A DNA stretch of 23,314 nt from OFTM291 sp041741375 (GCA_041741375.1 JBGSKF010000170.1:1-23314); one strand, 5' to 3'. Numbered from the stretch's first letter, positions 7,903-16,293 are shown. Notes: generated by a model from the sequence alone, not told the origin. Made by a program: numbers and translations.

Positions 7903-9306
7903 ATGAACCTCTTTCTCCCGGATGACCCGAGACCCTTGCACTTTGTGGGGATAGCGGGAGCGGGCATGAGTGCCTTGGCCGGGGTGGCCCTGGCCCGGGG
8001 AGTCCGGGTTTCCGGGTCGGACCGGGATCCTTCATCGGTTGAGCATCTCCGGGCGCAGGGGGCGGTGGTGCATGGGGGGCATGATCCCGTGTGGGTGGAC
8101 GGGGCACGCGCCGTGGTGGTGAGCGCGGCCGTGGGGGACGACAACCCGGAACTGCAACGGGCGCGTACCCTGGGACTCCCGGTGATCCGGCGGAAGGAGG
8201 CCCTCGCCGGGCTCGTGGCGGGGGGCCGAACCGTCGGAGTCGCGGGAACCCACGGCAAGACGACCACGACGGTCATGGCCACGCTGGCCCTCGAGGCGGC
8301 AGGCCAGAGGCCCACGGCTCTGGCGGGAGGGTTCGTCGGTGCCTGGGGTGGCAATGCGCGTTCCGGAGCATCGGAGTGGTACGTGGTCGAGGCCGACGAA
8401 TATGATCGGGCCTTCCTGGCGCTCTCTCCTTCAGTGGCGGTCATCACGAACGTGGATGTGGATCATCTCGAATGCTACGGTTCGCCCGAGGCCCTGGAAG
8501 GTGCCTTCGTGACCTTCGCGTCCAGGGCCGGGTGCGTCCTCGTCGGGACGACGGGGGAGCGCACCGAGTCGGTGGCGCGTACCCTGGGGCCCCGGATCGT
8601 GCGATTCGGGCCGGGAGCCCCGCTGGGATGGCACGAGGCACAATTCGGGCCCGAGGTGACCACGGCCACGGTGACCTTTCCCGAGGGCCTCTCCCTCCCG
8701 CTCCGGCTCCGGGTTCCGGGAGAGCACAACCTCCGCAATGCGGTGGGGGCCCTGGGCGTGGTCAACGCGGTCACGGGCGGTGAGGGTCTCGCCGAAGCGG
8801 CCCACGCCCTGGAAAACTTCACCGGCGTCGGTCGTCGCTTCGAGGTGGTGGGGGAGGTGGCGGGGGTGACGGTGGTGGACGACTACGCCCATCATCCGGC
8901 CGAAATCTCTGCCACCCTCGCGGCTCTCCGCCAGCGGTTCCCTGATCGGCGGCTCGTCGTGGTCTTCCAGCCTCACCTCTACAGCCGGACCCAGCGCCTG
9001 GGTGATGCGATGGGAGAAGCCCTCGCCGCCGGCGCCGACCTGGCGATCGTGACCGATGTCTATGCCGCCCGTGAGGCTCCGATCGCCGGGGTGGACGGAC
9101 GGCTCGTGGCCGGGGCCGCGGAGAGAGCGGGTGGACGGGTTCGTTTCGTGGCCACCCTCGATCAGGCCCGGGATGCGATCCGCGAGACGCTCGCCCCCGG
9201 CGACGTGATCTGCACCCTCGGGGCGGGGGACATCACCCATCTGGGCCGGAGCCTGGTGTCCGTGCTGGCGGGACTGCAGAAGGGAGGCCCGCCATGCGCC
9301 GTGTGA
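7903..9306 (+). CDS. murC: MurC, UDP-N-acetylmuramate:L-alanine ligase
   Basis: First Mur ligase, adding L-Ala to UDP-MurNAc in the cytoplasm. With the ATG at 7903 the product is 467 aa. An in-frame TTG at 7888 would add five residues, but it lies inside the candidate -10 element and has no better ribosome site. Motifs in order: GIAGAGMSAL near 16-25, the P-loop AGTHGKTTTT at 114-123 with the His that distinguishes MurC from MurD, MurE and MurF, EADEYD at 163-168, VDVDHLE, DDYAHHPAEI at 326-335, and QPHLYSRT. In many dcw clusters murB and/or ddl follow; here ftsQ follows directly and overlaps by 13 bp. Confidence 0.95.
   Translation: MNLFLPDDPRPLHFVGIAGAGMSALAGVALARGVRVSGSDRDPSSVEHLRAQGAVVHGGHDPVWVDGARAVVVSAAVGDDNPELQRARTLGLPVIRRKEALAGLVAGGRTVGVAGTHGKTTTTVMATLALEAAGQRPTALAGGFVGAWGGNARSGASEWYVVEADEYDRAFLALSPSVAVITNVDVDHLECYGSPEALEGAFVTFASRAGCVLVGTTGERTESVARTLGPRIVRFGPGAPLGWHEAQFGPEVTTATVTFPEGLSLPLRLRVPGEHNLRNAVGALGVVNAVTGGEGLAEAAHALENFTGVGRRFEVVGEVAGVTVVDDYAHHPAEISATLAALRQRFPDRRLVVVFQPHLYSRTQRLGDAMGEALAAGADLAIVTDVYAAREAPIAGVDGRLVAGAAERAGGRVRFVATLDQARDAIRETLAPGDVICTLGAGDITHLGRSLVSVLAGLQKGGPPCAV
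9281..9287 (+). promoter_or_regulatory. Strong Shine-Dalgarno for ftsQ inside the end of murC
   Basis: AGGGAGG lies six bases before the ATG at 9294, within the last codons of murC. It is among the clearest ribosome-binding sites in the window and supports this ftsQ start over later candidates. It also allows ftsQ to be translated independently of pure stop-start coupling. Confidence 0.7.
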
Positions 9307-9974
9307 AACCGGGGTGGAAGGTCCTCGGCGCCGTTCTGGTGCTGGTGCTCGTGTGGCAGGCCGGGTTGCCGCGTCTGCGGTCGATCGATTTCTTCCGGGT
9401 GCGCCGTGTGGAACTGGTGAACGCCCGCTTTGCCCAGGCCGAGTTCATCGCTCGCGCGCTCGACATTCCGCGGGGGATGAGCATCTTCGATCCCCTGGAG
9501 CCATTGCAGCGCCGCGCCGCCGCGCTGCCCGGATTCGACCAGGTGACGGTGTCGCGCCGGTTGCCCGGTGTGATCCGGGTGCGCGTGGTCGAACGTCACC
9601 CGGTGGCCTTTGTGATGAACGAGGGAATCCTCCGGATGGTGGATGCCGCCGGGCGGATCCTTCCCTGGGACCCCTCCCGCGTGCCGGCTGATCTGCCGGT
9701 GGTCCGTGGGGATCCGGTCATCACCGGGGTGCTGGCCCGGGTCCAGAGCGCCGACCCGGCCCTGTTCCAGGAAGTGCTCGGGGCCCGAACAGTGGATTTC
9801 GGAGTGGCCCTGGAGTTGGCCGACCGGCGAATCCTGGTGCGTCGTGAGGTGACTCCTCCCGAGCTGCAGGCGATGCGGGCAGTGGCAACCGACCTCGCGG
9901 ACCGCGGCCTGAGCTATCGGGAGATCGATTGTCGCTACAGCGGACGTGTCATCGTGAGGGGGCGCACCACATGA
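9294..9974 (+). CDS. ftsQ: FtsQ/DivIB-family divisome protein
   Basis: Bitopic membrane protein that links early and late divisome parts (the FtsB-FtsL and FtsW-FtsI modules). The 226-aa product has a short basic cytoplasmic tail, one hydrophobic segment at about 10-23, and then a POTRA-like domain at about 34-102 (from FRVRRVELVNARF to VRVRVVERHPVAF). The beta-rich FtsQ domain follows. Sequence conservation is low, as normal for FtsQ, so the call rests on the TM-POTRA layout, the ERHPVAF motif and the murC-ftsQ-ftsA order. The product is slightly shorter than the E. coli protein (276 aa) at both ends. The stop overlaps the ftsA ATG. Confidence 0.9.
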   Translation: MRRVKPGWKVLGAVLVLVLVWQAGLPRLRSIDFFRVRRVELVNARFAQAEFIARALDIPRGMSIFDPLEPLQRRAAALPGFDQVTVSRRLPGVIRVRVVERHPVAFVMNEGILRMVDAAGRILPWDPSRVPADLPVVRGDPVITGVLARVQSADPALFQEVLGARTVDFGVALELADRRILVRREVTPPELQAMRAVATDLADRGLSYREIDCRYSGRVIVRGRTT

Positions 9975-11224
9975 GTCTCTCGTCCCCCCGCCTCGTGGCG
10001 GCCCTCGACCTGGGTTCCACCAAGGTGGCCGCAGTCATCGGAGAGGTCACCGGTGATGTCCGGAATGCCGGCGTCAAGATCCTTGGCGTGGGCCTGGAGC
10101 GGAGCAGCGGCATCCGGCGAGGGGTGGTCCGGGACATCGAGGAAACCACCCGGGCCGTCACCAAGGCGCTGAAGGATGCGCAGCTCATGGCCGGGGTCGA
10201 AGTCGGGACTTTGTACTGCGGGGTGGCCGGCGAACATGTGGCCGGACGGAGCAGTCACGGCGTCGTGTCCGTCACCGGGTCCGAGATCCGGACCGCCGAT
10301 GTGGCACGGGTCAATGACGTGGCGAGCAATGTCTCCTTTGGCCGGGACCATGAACTCCTCCATGCGATTCCGCAGGATTACCTCGTGGATCAGCAGGCCG
10401 ACATCACCGATCCGATCGGCATGACCGGTTCGCGGCTCGAGGCCGAGGTCTATCTCGTCACGGTGCTGGCGAGCGCGATCCAGAACCTGCGCCGCTGCGT
10501 GGAGCGCGCGGGCTATCATGTGGGAGAGTTCGTGCTCGAACCGCTGGGCTCGTCGATCGCGGTGACCACCCCCGATGAGCGCGACCTCGGCTGCGCTCTC
10601 GTGGAACTGGGCGGGGGATCCACTCACGTGTCGGTGTTCCAGGGCGGGAAGATCCGGCACAGCGCCTCCCTGATGTTCGCGGGCACCCACGTCACCAACG
10701 ACATCGTCCATGGCCTGCAGGTCACCCAGCAGGATGCGGAGCGGATCAAGCACCGGTTTGGGGCCGCCTACGAGGCCCTGGTCCCGGAGAGCGACACGTT
10801 CGATCTCACGGGAACGCCAGGACAGGGCCCCCGGAATGCCCAGCGGCGGGTCCTTGCGCACATCATGCGAATGCGCTTCCAGGAGATCCTGGAACTCGCC
10901 GCCGACGAGTTGTCGCGGGCGGGGTACCAGCAACGGCTCCCTGCGGGCATCATTCTGACCGGCGGGGGAGCCCAGACCCCCGGAATCGTGGAATTGGCCC
11001 GGGAGGTCTTTGCCCTCCCGGTCCGGTGCGGCGAGCCGGGCGAAGGCCTCGCGGGACTGGTGGACAGCGTCGACACCCCGCGGATGGCGGTCGGTGCGGG
11101 ACTTGCACTCTACGGGGCCCGGCAGGCGGTTCTGGGGGGGGCGTTCGGGGCCGGAAACCGACGGTCTCCGGCCGTGGAGAAGGTGTTGGGCCCGGTCAAG
11201 CGCTGGTTGCAGGATTTCTTCTGA
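9971..11224 (+). CDS. ftsA: FtsA, actin-like membrane tether of the Z-ring
   Basis: ATP-binding actin homologue that anchors FtsZ filaments to the cytoplasmic membrane and recruits later division proteins. The chosen ATG at 9971 overlaps the ftsQ stop; the frame also has an upstream GTG at 9929 inside ftsQ, which would add 14 unrelated residues. The 417-aa product shows the phosphate-1 loop LDLGSTK at 12-18, the FtsA-specific 1C region around HAIPQDYLVDQQ, phosphate-2 VELGGGSTHVSVF, the adenosine motif LTGGGAQTPG, and a C-terminal amphipathic helix (VEKVLGPVKRWLQDFF), the expected membrane-targeting sequence. It precedes ftsZ by 65 bp. Confidence 0.95.
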   Translation: MSLSSPRLVAALDLGSTKVAAVIGEVTGDVRNAGVKILGVGLERSSGIRRGVVRDIEETTRAVTKALKDAQLMAGVEVGTLYCGVAGEHVAGRSSHGVVSVTGSEIRTADVARVNDVASNVSFGRDHELLHAIPQDYLVDQQADITDPIGMTGSRLEAEVYLVTVLASAIQNLRRCVERAGYHVGEFVLEPLGSSIAVTTPDERDLGCALVELGGGSTHVSVFQGGKIRHSASLMFAGTHVTNDIVHGLQVTQQDAERIKHRFGAAYEALVPESDTFDLTGTPGQGPRNAQRRVLAHIMRMRFQEILELAADELSRAGYQQRLPAGIILTGGGAQTPGIVELAREVFALPVRCGEPGEGLAGLVDSVDTPRMAVGAGLALYGARQAVLGGAFGAGNRRSPAVEKVLGPVKRWLQDFF

Positions 11225-11235
11225 GTTTCCGCACC

Positions 11236-11250
11236 CGGGGTTTTGCCCCG
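11236..11250 (+). other. Small hairpin in the ftsA-ftsZ gap
   Basis: CGGGG and CCCCG form a perfect 5-bp stem around the loop TTTTG, 11 bases after the ftsA stop and 27 bases before the ftsZ Shine-Dalgarno. No U-run follows, so it is not a standard terminator. It could be an RNA-processing or stabilising element, or chance in GC-rich sequence. The 65-bp gap holds no other recognisable element apart from the ribosome-binding site. Confidence 0.35.
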
Positions 11251-11277
11251 AGTGAGGCATTCGACACTCCCGGATCC

Positions 11278-11282
11278 GAGGA
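11278..11282 (+). promoter_or_regulatory. Shine-Dalgarno that sets the ftsZ start
   Basis: GAGGA ends one base before the first ATG (11284) but seven bases before the second in-frame ATG (11290). Normal spacing is about 5-9 bases, so 11290 is the better start. The two choices differ by only two residues. Confidence 0.65.
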
Positions 11283-11289
11283 CATGAGC

Positions 11290-12468
11290 ATGCGATTCGA
11301 ACTGGAAGAGGCCAATGCGCAGAGCGCCCGGATGCGTGTGGTGGGGGTCGGCGGGGGAGGGGGCAATGCGGTCAACCGGATGATCGAGGAGCGACTGGTC
11401 GGTGTCGAGTTCATCTCGGTCAACACCGATGCCCAGGCGCTCACCGCCTCGAAATCCGATGTCAAGATTCAAATCGGCCGCAAGCTGACCCGCGGTCTTG
11501 GCGCGGGGGCTCGGCCTGAAATCGGGCGCCAGGCCATCGAGGAAAACCGCGACGAGGTGGTCCAGAGCCTGCAGAACTCCGATCTGGTGTTCGTGACCTG
11601 CGGAATGGGGGGGGGCACCGGAACCGGCGCGGCCCCGATCGTGGCCCAGGTGGCCCGGGATCTGGGGGCGCTGACGGTGGGGATTGTCACGAAGCCGTTC
11701 CTGTTCGAAGGTCGCAAGCGGATGAAGCAGGCGGAAATGGGGATCGCCGAAATGCGACGCAACGTGGACACCATGATCGTGGTGCCGAACGAGCGGTTGC
11801 TGGCGGTGGTGGGGAAGGGGATTCCCTTTCAGGACGCCCTCAAAAAGGCCGACGAGGTCCTGCTCCATGCCACCCAGGGCATCGCAAGTCTCGTGACCTC
11901 CACCGGGCTCATCAACGTCGATTTTGCCGATGTGCGGACCATCATGCAGAACGGCGGAGCGGCCCTCATGGGAACCGGCATCGGCCGGGGCGAAACCCGG
12001 GCCCTCGAGGCGGCCCAGCAGGCCATTTCGAGTCCCCTCCTCGACAACATCTCCATCGCCGGCGCCACCGGAGTGCTGATCAACATCATCGGGTCTGGCG
12101 ACATCTCGCTCGATGAAGTCACCCAGATCAGCGACATCATCCACGACGCCGCCGGCGACGACGCCGAGATCATCTTCGGTACCGGGTACGACCCGGCGAT
12201 GGAGGGTGAGGTGCGGGTCACGGTCATTGCCACGGGTTTCGACCGGGCGGTGACGGGGGAACCGATCGTGCGACCGGTCTCGGCACCGGGCGTGCTCCCC
12301 ATCAATTCCCGTCGTCCGCCCCACACCGCGGCCCCCACTTCCGCCTCCCCGGTGCCCGTGCAGACGTCCCCCGCGGCGCCAGCTCCTCGGCCTGCGGGAC
12401 GCACCCCCCCGGCGGCCGACGTCTCCGACATGGAGATTCCCACCTTCATCCGCCGGCAGATGGATTGA
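11290..12468 (+). CDS. ftsZ: FtsZ, tubulin-like GTPase of the Z-ring
   Basis: Cytoplasmic GTPase that polymerises at midcell and scaffolds division. The frame is open upstream inside ftsA; the ATG at 11290 has the properly spaced GAGGA, and the ATG at 11284 is the alternative. The 392-aa product has the N-terminal nucleotide loop VGVGGGGGNAVNRM, the tubulin signature GGGTGTG at 107-113, the T7 catalytic loop NVDFAD at 209-214 that activates the neighbouring subunit, a proline- and alanine-rich disordered linker from about 320, and a textbook C-terminal peptide DMEIPTFIRRQMD at 380-392 that binds FtsA and other tethers. The preceding ftsA fits this. Its stop codon overlaps the next gene's start. 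Confidence 0.97.
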   Translation: MRFELEEANAQSARMRVVGVGGGGGNAVNRMIEERLVGVEFISVNTDAQALTASKSDVKIQIGRKLTRGLGAGARPEIGRQAIEENRDEVVQSLQNSDLVFVTCGMGGGTGTGAAPIVAQVARDLGALTVGIVTKPFLFEGRKRMKQAEMGIAEMRRNVDTMIVVPNERLLAVVGKGIPFQDALKKADEVLLHATQGIASLVTSTGLINVDFADVRTIMQNGGAALMGTGIGRGETRALEAAQQAISSPLLDNISIAGATGVLINIIGSGDISLDEVTQISDIIHDAAGDDAEIIFGTGYDPAMEGEVRVTVIATGFDRAVTGEPIVRPVSAPGVLPINSRRPPHTAAPTSASPVPVQTSPAAPAPRPAGRTPPAADVSDMEIPTFIRRQMD

Positions 12469-13730
12469 TGAGGCGCCTCCTCCTGGTGGGGTCGGCTGCG
12501 GTAGTGCTCGCCGCGTGGGTCTTTGCCGTGCAGGGGAACTGGCCCTGGACGCGATACGAACCAGCCACTCCCTCCCTCTCCCTCCCCTCGGCCGACCCCA
12601 TTCCGGAGCCGATCCTGGATACCTTGCGCCGCGGGGAGACGATTTCCGATCTCTTCACCCGCCAGGGTGTTCCCGGATTCGAGTTCGGCCAGCTCGCCCG
12701 CTCCATCGGGTGGGATCCCCGGCGGATGCGCGCGGGTCTCGTGTTCAGCTTCTTCCGCCACCCCCACGATTCGCTCCCGGTGGGAGTGACGGTGCGAACC
12801 GGGCCGGAGGAACGGATTCGCCTCTACCGGGCCAGCACGGGGTGGACAGGAGTGCGGGAGGCGGTGCGCTGGAGTCCCGAGGTGATCCGCCTGGGAGCCT
12901 CGATCCAGCAGAGCCTCTACACCGCACTCGATGCGGCGGTGCCCGATTCGATGCTGGATAGCGGGGCGCGGACACAGCTCGCGTGGGCCGTGGCCGACAT
13001 CTACGCCTGGAATCTCGATTTCTCGCGGGACATTCAGCCGGGGGATTCCCTCACCGTGCTGATCGAGCGCCTGGTGTCGGAGGAGGGGGAGGTTCGGTTC
13101 GGCCGCGTGCTGGCGGGAGAGATGCAGGCGAGCGGCAAACGGCTCTCCGCCTGGGCGTACCGGGATGCGCAGGGCCGCACCGGCTTCTACGATGACGACG
13201 CGGAGTCGTTGCGGCGGGCCTTCCTCCGGGCGCCCGTGGAGTTCCGCCGGATTTCCTCCAACTTCAGCCGGGCCCGGTTTCATCCCATCCTCAAGATTCG
13301 CCGTCGTCACGAGGGGACCGATTACAGCGCCAGCGCGGGCACGCCGGTGATGGCCGCCGGGGACGGGCGCGTGGTGACGGCCGGGAGGTCGGGCGGCTAT
13401 GGGAACCTGGTGGAAGTGCGGCACCGGAACGGGATTACCACGCGCTATGCGCATCTGCGGGGCTTTGCGCGAGGGATTCGGGCAGGATCGGTGGTCCAGC
13501 AAGGCGATGTGATCGGGTATGTGGGCGCCACCGGCCTCGCGTCGGCACCCCATCTGCACTACGAGTTCCGGGTCAACGGAGTGGCCCAGGACTCCCGGCG
13601 CGTTCTCCTCACTCAGGGGGCTCCGCTCGAATCCGAGCTGCGCCCCGCGTTCTTCGCGGAACGCGACCGCCTCCAGGCCCTCCTGCGCGGGATTCGGGCA
13701 CCGGGTCTGCCGCCGAGTTTCGCCGACTGA
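12468..13730 (+). CDS. Secreted or membrane-anchored M23 (LytM) murein endopeptidase, MepM-like
   Basis: Zinc peptidase expected to cut peptide crosslinks of peptidoglycan in the envelope. The ATG at 12468 shares one base with the ftsZ TGA (TGATG); an in-frame TTG at 12465 is less likely. The 420-aa product begins with MRRLLLVGSAAVVLAAW, a signal or anchor helix. A middle region (about 45-250) contains an LRRGETISDLFTRQG stretch like the LysM/OapA-type substrate-occluding part of MepM homologues. The C-terminal M23 domain follows. Metal and catalytic residues are all present: His281 and Asp285 in HEGTD, His329 in YAHL, and His362 and His364 in HLH. It is therefore an active hydrolase by motif, unlike the degenerate EnvC or NlpD activators. 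Tight coupling to ftsZ suggests a role in septal or daughter-cell separation, which is inference. Confidence 0.88.
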   Translation: MRRLLLVGSAAVVLAAWVFAVQGNWPWTRYEPATPSLSLPSADPIPEPILDTLRRGETISDLFTRQGVPGFEFGQLARSIGWDPRRMRAGLVFSFFRHPHDSLPVGVTVRTGPEERIRLYRASTGWTGVREAVRWSPEVIRLGASIQQSLYTALDAAVPDSMLDSGARTQLAWAVADIYAWNLDFSRDIQPGDSLTVLIERLVSEEGEVRFGRVLAGEMQASGKRLSAWAYRDAQGRTGFYDDDAESLRRAFLRAPVEFRRISSNFSRARFHPILKIRRRHEGTDYSASAGTPVMAAGDGRVVTAGRSGGYGNLVEVRHRNGITTRYAHLRGFARGIRAGSVVQQGDVIGYVGATGLASAPHLHYEFRVNGVAQDSRRVLLTQGAPLESELRPAFFAERDRLQALLRGIRAPGLPPSFAD

Positions 13731-13758
13731 TTCGACCCGGTACCTGCCTGGACGCCCC

Positions 13759-14490
13759 GTGGACATCTATCCTGCCATTGACATCCGGAACGGCAAGGCC
13801 GTTCGCCTGAGTGGCGGCGACGCCGACACTGAGACCATCTATCATCCCGACCCGGTGGCGCTCGCGGAGCGGTTCGTGTGGCAGGGGGCCCGGTGGATCC
13901 ATATCGTGGATCTCGACCGCGCCTTCGGTGACGGAGACAACATCGCCCTCGTCGACCGGATCATGGCCCGGGTGGGGAGCCACGTGCAGATTCAGATCGG
14001 CGGGGGATTCCGCACGGCCGACCAGATTCGCCGGGGCCTCGACACGATGGTGACCCGCCTCGTTCTGGGGACCGCGGCCATCGAACGTCCCGGCCTCGTG
14101 GAGGAGGCGCTGGCGGCCGGTGGGGCGGCCCGGGTGGCCGTGGCCCTCGATACCCGGGACGGCAAGGTGGCCCATCACGGATGGACCGAGACCAGCGCGG
14201 AGCAGGCGGTGGATGTGGCCCGGCGGGTCGTGGGCCAGGGAGTTCGGACTCTCATCTACACCGATATCGGCCGGGACGGCATGCTGACCGGTCCCGACCT
14301 GGACGGGGCCCGTGCTCTGCAGGAAACCGGCGCCCTGGTCATCCTGAGCGGGGGGGTCTCGTCCCTCGGCGACGTGCGGCGCGTGGCCGAAACCACCCTG
14401 GCCGGGGTCATCGTCGGACGCGCGCTCTATGAGAACCGGATGACGCTCCCCGACGCTCTGGCGGTGGCCGCGGGCGAGCCGGCGGGCTGA
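13759..14490 (+). CDS. hisA: HisA, phosphoribosylformimino-AICAR-P isomerase
   Basis: TIM-barrel isomerase of histidine biosynthesis (ProFAR to PRFAR). The 243-aa product from the GTG at 13759 begins MDIYPAIDIRNGKAVRL, with catalytic Asp8. It continues with IGGGFRTADQIRRGLD, ALDTRDGK with the second catalytic Asp131, YTDIGRDGMLTGPD, LSGGVSS and GVIVGRALYENR: both phosphate-binding half-barrels and both acids are in place. The frame is open upstream inside the peptidase gene, but that part has no HisA similarity, and the GTG gives the normal family length. No other his gene is in the window, so hisA is isolated among envelope genes. No ribosome-binding site stands out. The following gene begins 3 bp after its stop. 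Confidence 0.95.
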   Translation: MDIYPAIDIRNGKAVRLSGGDADTETIYHPDPVALAERFVWQGARWIHIVDLDRAFGDGDNIALVDRIMARVGSHVQIQIGGGFRTADQIRRGLDTMVTRLVLGTAAIERPGLVEEALAAGGAARVAVALDTRDGKVAHHGWTETSAEQAVDVARRVVGQGVRTLIYTDIGRDGMLTGPDLDGARALQETGALVILSGGVSSLGDVRRVAETTLAGVIVGRALYENRMTLPDALAVAAGEPAG

Positions 14491-14493
14491 CCG

Positions 14494-16293
14494 ATGCCTG
14501 GCGCAGTTCTCGCCGCGATGGCCGCCGTCCTGGCGGCCGTGGTGTCGTACCGTCTGGTGGAAACCACCCCACGCCCCGGTCGGTCCGCCGTGGCCCTCCG
14601 CGCCACCGCCTGGGGGGCCCTTGCCCTCCTGCTGGTCAATCCCGGGTGTCCCGTCCCGGACGGGGGACCCCCTCTCGTTCTCCTCGATGCCTCACTCTCA
14701 ATGACCTCCCGGTGGTCCGAGGCCGACTCCCTCGCCCGGAGTCTCGGCGAGGTCCGGACGGTCGGACACCCGGGATTTCCCGAGGACTCGCTGCCCCGGG
14801 CGGGCCAGTCGCGCGTGGGTGCGGTCCTTGCCACCGCCGCCGCCTCCGATCGGACCCTCCACCTGGTCACCGACGGGGAAATCGACGACGTCGCGGACAT
14901 CCCTCCCGAGGTGATGGCCCGGACCACGGTCCACCTCCTTCCGCGGGACCCCGTCCCGGGAGGGTCCCTCTGGGGAGTGGCCGGACCGTCGCGGTTGGTG
15001 GCGGGGGACACGCTTCGCCTCGACGTGGAGGTTCGCACCACCGGAGTGTCACTCCCGCGGGAGATCCCCGTTGTGGTACGGGCCGACAGCTCGGTGCTCT
15101 TCCGGGGCACCATCCGGGTCGGGTCCACCGGGATCGGCCGGGGGACGCTGAGGGGACCCGTTCCGCTCCCGGCGGGTACCCACCTGCTCGCCGTTGCGAT
15201 CGCCGAGCCTGTCGACCCGGAACCGCGCGACGACACCCGTCTCCATCTCCTCACCATCCTCGCGACCCCCGGTCTCGTGCTGCTGGCCGAGGTACCGGGA
15301 TGGGAGAGTCGCTTCCTGATGCGCGCCCTGCAGGATGTGAGTGCCCTCCCCACCCGCGGGTTCGTCCAGGTCACCACCGGCGTGTGGCGGCGGATGGAGG
15401 ACCTCCAGCCCGCCACCGCGGAAGCGGTGCAGGCTGCCGCGCGGGGAGCCGACCTTCTGATCACGGTCGGGACCGGTCCCACGGCGCCCCGCGGAGCGAA
15501 CTCCGCGGCGCGGTGGAACTGGTACACCCAGGGGCGGGGAAGCGAAGGAATTCTCACGGGAGATTGGTACGTTTCGGCCGCCCAGCCGAGCCCCGTCGGA
15601 ACGGCGCTGGCCCGGTTGCCGCTCGACTCCCTCCCTCCCGCTCTCGGCCTGGTGCCGCTCGACGACCGGGTGGGTCCCGGGGTCTGGACCGGACTCACCG
15701 TGCAGGCGGGACGCCGGGGCGCGGTGCGCGCGGCCATGGTCGGTGAGGAAGTGTCGGGTCGCCGGACGGTGGAGGTCGGGGCCGCGGGTTTGTGGCGGTG
15801 GGCCCTCCGGGGAGAGGTCGCCGAACAGGCCTACCGCACCTGGGTGGGAAGCACCGTGAGCTGGCTGTTGGCCGCACCGGACACCACCCGCGGTGTGGCC
15901 ACTCCCCTGCGCGCGGCCACCCCCCGGGGGATTCCGGTTTCCTTCGTCTGGCGGGATGAGGCCGTTCCCGCCGCGACGCCGGTCCGGTTCCGCGCCGCGA
16001 CCGGAGCGGTCCGGGAGGATACCCTGAGGTTTGACGGCGAGGGCCGCGCCTCGGTGCCGCTGGAGCCGGGAACGTGGAGCTACTCGCTGGCCACCGGCGG
16101 GGGAGGCACCCTGGCAGTGGAGGAGTGGTCCGCGGAGTGGTTTCCCCGTGAGCCAGTCCTGGAGTCCCGTGAGGCCACGGTGTCGGTGGGGGGACGGCGA
16201 CGCACGGCCCGCGAGTGGCCCTGGCTCATCCTCCTCGCGATCGGTGCCTTCAGCGGCGAATGGTTCGTTCGCCGCCGCGGAGGATTGCGCTGA
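14494..16293 (+). CDS. Membrane protein with a vWA-like (MIDAS) domain and a possible amidotransferase-like domain; function unknown
   Basis: The 599-aa product has two N-terminal hydrophobic segments (about 4-20 and 33-49) and one near the C-terminus (about 574-590) followed by basic residues, so most of it should lie on one side of the membrane. A short vWA-like region follows the second helix. LLDASLSM at 63-70 gives the D-x-S-x-S metal-site motif (Asp65, Ser67, Ser69), and VTDGEID at 125-131 supplies the later MIDAS Asp127. Beta-rich segments follow. LVLLAEVPGWESRFLMRAL at about 261-279 resembles the start of the catalytically inactive class I amidotransferase-like domain often found in Bat-like vWA membrane proteins. 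That family link is from memory of the layout. It is translationally packed between hisA and ftsY (ATG of ftsY on its TGA). Role unknown; envelope-associated by topology. Confidence 0.75.
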   Translation: MPGAVLAAMAAVLAAVVSYRLVETTPRPGRSAVALRATAWGALALLLVNPGCPVPDGGPPLVLLDASLSMTSRWSEADSLARSLGEVRTVGHPGFPEDSLPRAGQSRVGAVLATAAASDRTLHLVTDGEIDDVADIPPEVMARTTVHLLPRDPVPGGSLWGVAGPSRLVAGDTLRLDVEVRTTGVSLPREIPVVVRADSSVLFRGTIRVGSTGIGRGTLRGPVPLPAGTHLLAVAIAEPVDPEPRDDTRLHLLTILATPGLVLLAEVPGWESRFLMRALQDVSALPTRGFVQVTTGVWRRMEDLQPATAEAVQAAARGADLLITVGTGPTAPRGANSAARWNWYTQGRGSEGILTGDWYVSAAQPSPVGTALARLPLDSLPPALGLVPLDDRVGPGVWTGLTVQAGRRGAVRAAMVGEEVSGRRTVEVGAAGLWRWALRGEVAEQAYRTWVGSTVSWLLAAPDTTRGVATPLRAATPRGIPVSFVWRDEAVPAATPVRFRAATGAVREDTLRFDGEGRASVPLEPGTWSYSLATGGGGTLAVEEWSAEWFPREPVLESREATVSVGGRRRTAREWPWLILLAIGAFSGEWFVRRRGGLR

